NCBI GenBank assembly: GCA_902462635.1
Contig: CABQCN010000031.1
Span: forward strand, 1 to 8,939
Direction: 5' to 3'
Length of the DNA: 8,939 bases
Origin: an uncultured Oscillospiraceae bacterium
Lineage (GTDB): Bacteria > Bacillota > Clostridia > UBA1212 > UBA1255
The notes beneath the pieces were generated by a model. It searched no databases. It was given only the letters and a program-made list of their open reading frames with translations, and was not told the DNA's origin. Shown piece after piece: positions 6,072 to 8,939 of the stretch. The number at the start of each line of letters is the position of its first letter. Positions within the stretch are counted from its first letter, which is position 1. The translations under genes and the position numbers were made by a program.

Positions 6072-7781
6072 ATGTTTGAAATGGAGACTTACAAAATATT
6101 CGGGGATCAGGAACATTCCCTGATCGAAATGACGCTCGGGGACCTGCTCGACAAAGTTGCCGTTGTTTACCCGGAAAATGACTGCGTTATCTGCAATGAC
6201 AAGCCGTTCCGTAAAACATACAAAGAATTTAAAGAAGAATGCGACACGGTGGCAAAAGGACTCATGGCGTTCGGTGTGGAAAAAGGTTCGCATGTCGCGA
6301 TCTGGGCTACGAACTATCCCGAATGGATCGTTCTGATGTTTGCATCCGCCAAAATCGGCGCAACGCTCGTGACCGTGAATACGAATTATAAAGTATTCGA
6401 GGCGGAATACCTTTTAAAGCAGTCCGATACCGACACCCTCGTTATGATGGAAGGACTCAAGGACACAAACTACTCGGAAATCATCAACGAATTGTGTCCG
6501 GAGCTGAAAAACAGCGCGCCCGGAAATCTGAATTGCGAGAATCTGCCGTATCTCAAAAGGGTAATCTATCTGGATAGCAAGGAAACGATGCCCCGCGGCA
6601 TGCTCCACTGGTTGGCGCTTCATGAACTTGCCGGTACTGTCACGGACGCTGCGCTGCAGGAACGCCAGGCATCCGTAGACTGCCACGACGTCGTCAATAT
6701 GCAATATACTTCCGGCACCACCGGTTTTCCCAAAGGCGTCATGCTCACGCATTACAATATCCTGAACAACGGAAAATGTATCGGAGACAACCAGATTCTT
6801 ACATACAGGGACCGGGTCTGCCTGCCGGTGCCGTTCTTCCACTGTTTCGGCTGCGTGCTGGGGATCATGGCTTGTATTACGCATGGATCGACGATCGTAC
6901 CGGTTGAACGCTATAATCCGGTGCGGGTCATGCATACGATCCAGGAGGAACGGTGTACCGCAACGTATGGCGTCCCCACCATGTACATCGCTATGCTCGA
7001 ACATCCCGACTTTTCCAAATATGACTTTTCTTCTCTGCGTACCGGTATCATGTCCGGTTCGCCGTGTCCGGTAAAAGTCATGGAACAGGTCGTCGAACTG
7101 ATGCATATGACGGAAATTACGATCCCTTACGGCTTGACAGAAGTGTCTCCGGTGTGTACGATGACAAACGTAAGCGATTCCATAGAAAAGCGGGTCGCAA
7201 CGGTCGGCAGGAAGATGCCGTTCGTGGAAGTCAAGGTCGTAGATCCCGAAACGTACGAGGACGTGCCGCCGAATACGCCGGGGGAAGTCGTGGTAAGGGG
7301 CTATTCCGTAATGAAGGGATATTATAAAATGGCGGAAGCTACGGCGCAGGCGATCGACAAAGATGGCTGGCTCCATTCCGGAGATCTCGCAGTCGTAGAT
7401 CCCGAAGGGTATTTCCACATTACAGGCAGAATCAAGGACATGATTATCCGCGGCGGAGAGAACATCTACCCCAAAGAGCTGGAAGAATTCCTTTACACGC
7501 ATCCGAAGGTCAAAGATGTACAGGTGATCGGCGTGCCGGATAAAAATTACGGCGAGGAAGTATGTGCCTGCGTGATCTTAAAACAGGGAGAGGAAGCCAC
7601 CGAGGACGAACTCAAAGAATTTATCCGCGAAAACCTCTCGCGCCACAAGATGCCGCGGTATATCTGGTTTATGGATGCGTTCCCGATGACCGCCAGCGGG
7701 AAAATACAAAAATTTAAAATGCGGGAGATGGCGGTGGACGCGCTTCATCTTGCAGATGCGGCGGCGGTTGAAACGGCCTGA
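6072..7781 (+). CDS. Acyl-CoA ligase of the AMP-binding (ANL) superfamily, FadD-like
   Basis: This 569-residue protein activates a carboxylic acid as acyl-AMP and then forms the CoA thioester in the cytosol. Motifs in order: P-loop YTSGTTGFPKG at 212-222 (A3), YGLTE at 353-357 (A5), SGD at 436-438 (A7, ribose-binding Asp 438), GRIKDMIIRGGENIYPKELEE at 452-472 (A8 hinge), and ASGKIQK at 541-547 with the adenylation Lys 544 (A10). All are intact. The overall pattern is closest to medium/long-chain or short branched-chain fatty acyl-CoA synthetases; chain length cannot be read from the sequence. ATG 6072 is used, with GGGTG at 6060-6064. ATG 6081 with AGGAA at 6066-6070 is an alternative that would remove only three residues. 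An in-frame extension back to 5973 would run through the terminator and is rejected. It is the first gene behind the T-box, so expression should rise when tRNA-Leu is uncharged. Confidence 0.92.
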   Translation: MFEMETYKIFGDQEHSLIEMTLGDLLDKVAVVYPENDCVICNDKPFRKTYKEFKEECDTVAKGLMAFGVEKGSHVAIWATNYPEWIVLMFASAKIGATLVTVNTNYKVFEAEYLLKQSDTDTLVMMEGLKDTNYSEIINELCPELKNSAPGNLNCENLPYLKRVIYLDSKETMPRGMLHWLALHELAGTVTDAALQERQASVDCHDVVNMQYTSGTTGFPKGVMLTHYNILNNGKCIGDNQILTYRDRVCLPVPFFHCFGCVLGIMACITHGSTIVPVERYNPVRVMHTIQEERCTATYGVPTMYIAMLEHPDFSKYDFSSLRTGIMSGSPCPVKVMEQVVELMHMTEITIPYGLTEVSPVCTMTNVSDSIEKRVATVGRKMPFVEVKVVDPETYEDVPPNTPGEVVVRGYSVMKGYYKMAEATAQAIDKDGWLHSGDLAVVDPEGYFHITGRIKDMIIRGGENIYPKELEEFLYTHPKVKDVQVIGVPDKNYGEEVCACVILKQGEEATEDELKEFIRENLSRHKMPRYIWFMDAFPMTASGKIQKFKMREMAVDALHLADAAAVETA

Positions 7782-7815
7782 CCGATGTTTATATATTATA
7801 TAAGGAAGTGATGGC

Positions 7816-8613
7816 GTGGGAATCCAGAACAGCGATGGCAGCTACAGCGAAACAAAACGGCTGGTTGCGCATGACGTCGACGTCAATAATAAGCTAAAAA
7901 TCTCCGCGGTATTTTCCAATATCCAGGAAACTGCCAACAGCCAGTGCGCGTATTTCGGCTGCGGGTGGAACGACCTGATGGAAAAATACCATGTTTGCTA
8001 CGTATTGTCGCGGATGCGATTTCAAATGGAAAAATATCCGGGCGCCGGGGAAGATGTCGTGATCACGACATGGCCGAGCAAAAACCTGAAAGCCGTGTTT
8101 ACACGGTATTTCTGCCTGGATGGCGCAGACGGCACGCATTATGGCAGCGGCGTCTCCCAATGGGTGCTGTTCAACGTACGGAAACGCGCCGTTGTCAGGC
8201 CCACGGAATGCGACATTCATTTTCCGGAAGTCATCGCGCGGGAAGCTCCGCTGGCAATGCCAAAGGGAAACCTTTACGAAGACGAGGCGTTCCGTTCCGC
8301 GCCGGCGGATAAAATCCGGCGGGCGCAGCGCATACCGGCTTACAGCGATTTTGATTATAACCGCCATGTCAACAACGCAAGATATGCGGAATGGGCGGAA
8401 GATATTTTACCGGCGGAATATTTTGCGGGCAATAAACAGATTTCGCTCATCGATATTAAATATAAACATGAAATTTCCTATGATGAATTCCTGGCCGCTC
8501 CGCAGGCAAACCGGACGGTAACGCTGGAATGTTTGGAAACGGAACAAAAGGAATATTGCATCCGCGCCGTTTTACCCGATGGAACGGAATGTATTCAATG
8601 TATTATAATATAA
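7816..8613 (+). CDS. Acyl-ACP thioesterase (FatA/FatB-like double hotdog)
   Basis: This 265-residue protein hydrolyses acyl-ACP to release a free fatty acid. The N-terminal hotdog (about 10-130) has the bacterial family pattern DVDVNNKLKISAVFSNIQE (20-38), then YVLSRMRFQMEKYPGAGEDV (62-81) and TW at 85-86. The C-terminal hotdog holds the catalytic signature SDFDYNRHVNNARY (177-190). Its Asp 180, Asn 182 and His 184 correspond to the plant D-x-N-x-H triad, and Glu 219 lies in the following conserved segment. Length fits bacterial members, which lack a plastid transit peptide. Translation must start at GTG 7816: an in-frame TAA lies at 7801-7803 and no other start follows before the conserved region. 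AAGGA (7802-7806) is 9 nt upstream. The gene is 34 nt after the CoA ligase and is probably in the same T-box transcript. Together the two could convert acyl-ACP to acyl-CoA through a free acid. Confidence 0.88.
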   Translation: MGIQNSDGSYSETKRLVAHDVDVNNKLKISAVFSNIQETANSQCAYFGCGWNDLMEKYHVCYVLSRMRFQMEKYPGAGEDVVITTWPSKNLKAVFTRYFCLDGADGTHYGSGVSQWVLFNVRKRAVVRPTECDIHFPEVIAREAPLAMPKGNLYEDEAFRSAPADKIRRAQRIPAYSDFDYNRHVNNARYAEWAEDILPAEYFAGNKQISLIDIKYKHEISYDEFLAAPQANRTVTLECLETEQKEYCIRAVLPDGTECIQCIII

Positions 8614-8629
8614 GGAAGGGGAACGCCGC

Positions 8630-8939
8630 ATGAAACTGCAGTATTTCGGAACCGCTGCTGCGGAAGGCTGGCCGTCTCTGTTCTGCGGCTGCGACGCCTG
8701 CAGACGGGCGCGGGAAGCGGGAGGCAGGAATATCCGTACGCGTTCGCAGGCGATGATCGACGACAAGCTGCTGATCGATTTTCCGGCAGATACGTACCTG
8801 CATATGACGTATTATGGACTCGAACTCAACGATGTCGATTCCGTACTCATAACGCATGCGCACGAGGATCATTTTTATCCGGAAGATTTTGGCAACAGAA
8901 GGGAAGGCTTTGCCCATCCGCCCGAAGACGCGCCGCGCG
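8630..8939 (+). CDS. Metallo-beta-lactamase-fold hydrolase, PhnP-like (3' truncated by window)
   Basis: 103 residues are visible from ATG 8630 to the window edge, with no stop. The start MKLQYFGTAAAEGWP leads into FCGCDACRRA, whose Cys 19, 21 and 24 resemble the structural zinc site of PhnP-type phosphodiesterases. IRTRSQAMIDDKLLIDFP (35-52) is typical of this subgroup. The metal-binding signature THAHEDH (75-81; His 76, His 78, Asp 80, His 81) would bind the di-metal centre. The expected reaction is hydrolysis of a phosphodiester or similar substrate; the true substrate is unknown. GGAAGGGG (8614-8621) lies 8 nt before the ATG and follows directly on the thioesterase stop, so the gene belongs to the same operon. 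The remaining metal ligands lie outside the window. Confidence 0.88.
   Translation, partial: MKLQYFGTAAAEGWPSLFCGCDACRRAREAGGRNIRTRSQAMIDDKLLIDFPADTYLHMTYYGLELNDVDSVLITHAHEDHFYPEDFGNRREGFAHPPEDAPR

Noticed and set aside
6414..7502. 362-codon open frame on the minus strand opposite the acyl-CoA ligase
   Set aside because: It is fully antisense to a well-supported gene, is unusually rich in His and Arg, and has no family motif or promoter.
1..8939. Search for CRISPR arrays, tRNA or rRNA genes, insertion sequences and toxin-antitoxin pairs
   Set aside because: No regularly spaced repeats, cloverleaf-like segments, transposase motifs or terminal repeats were seen; every substantial stretch is accounted for by genes or the T-box leader.

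Overview
The window reads as chromosomal DNA of an anaerobic member of the Bacillota (Clostridia-like). The signs are strong AGGAGG-type ribosome binding sites, near-consensus TTGACA/TATAAT promoters, a T-box riboswitch with a Rho-independent terminator, a glp-type flavoprotein/DUF1667 operon typical of anaerobic Firmicutes, and tightly packed genes of moderate G+C. I see no mobile element, CRISPR array, tRNA, rRNA or plasmid feature.

Layout. (1) 1-1793, plus strand: the end of an operon. It holds the C-terminal tail of a GlpA-like flavoprotein, a GlpB-like FAD/NAD oxidoreductase and a DUF1667 cysteine protein, which together look like an anaerobic glycerol-3-phosphate dehydrogenase-type complex. 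(2) 4768-1801, minus strand: a class A penicillin-binding protein (glycosyltransferase plus transpeptidase), followed 16 nt later by a protein resembling the DUF6904 family. Its end converges on the glp-type operon with a 7-bp gap. (3) 4769-4939: a divergent promoter region with back-to-back promoters and a perfect 9-bp inverted repeat. It drives the PBP leftwards and an L,D-transpeptidase (4940-5665) rightwards, so a 4-3 and a probable 3-3 peptidoglycan cross-linking enzyme sit head to head. (4) 5684-8939, plus strand: a consensus promoter, a complete T-box leader (about 5719-6043) and at least three genes: an acyl-CoA ligase, a FatA/FatB-type acyl-ACP thioesterase with a GTG start, and a PhnP-like metallo-beta-lactamase-fold hydrolase cut by the window end.

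The most notable point is the T-box. By alignment to the known glyQS architecture its specifier reads CUC (leucine), and its UGGU bulge fits a tRNA with discriminator A, as tRNA-Leu has. Yet the first gene behind it is a carboxylate-CoA ligase, not an aminoacyl-tRNA synthetase, a leucine-biosynthesis enzyme or a transporter. The inference is that leucine starvation switches on acyl activation. Possible reasons are to make isovaleryl-CoA for reductive carboxylation to leucine, or to adjust fatty-acid supply when leucine-derived branched primers run short.
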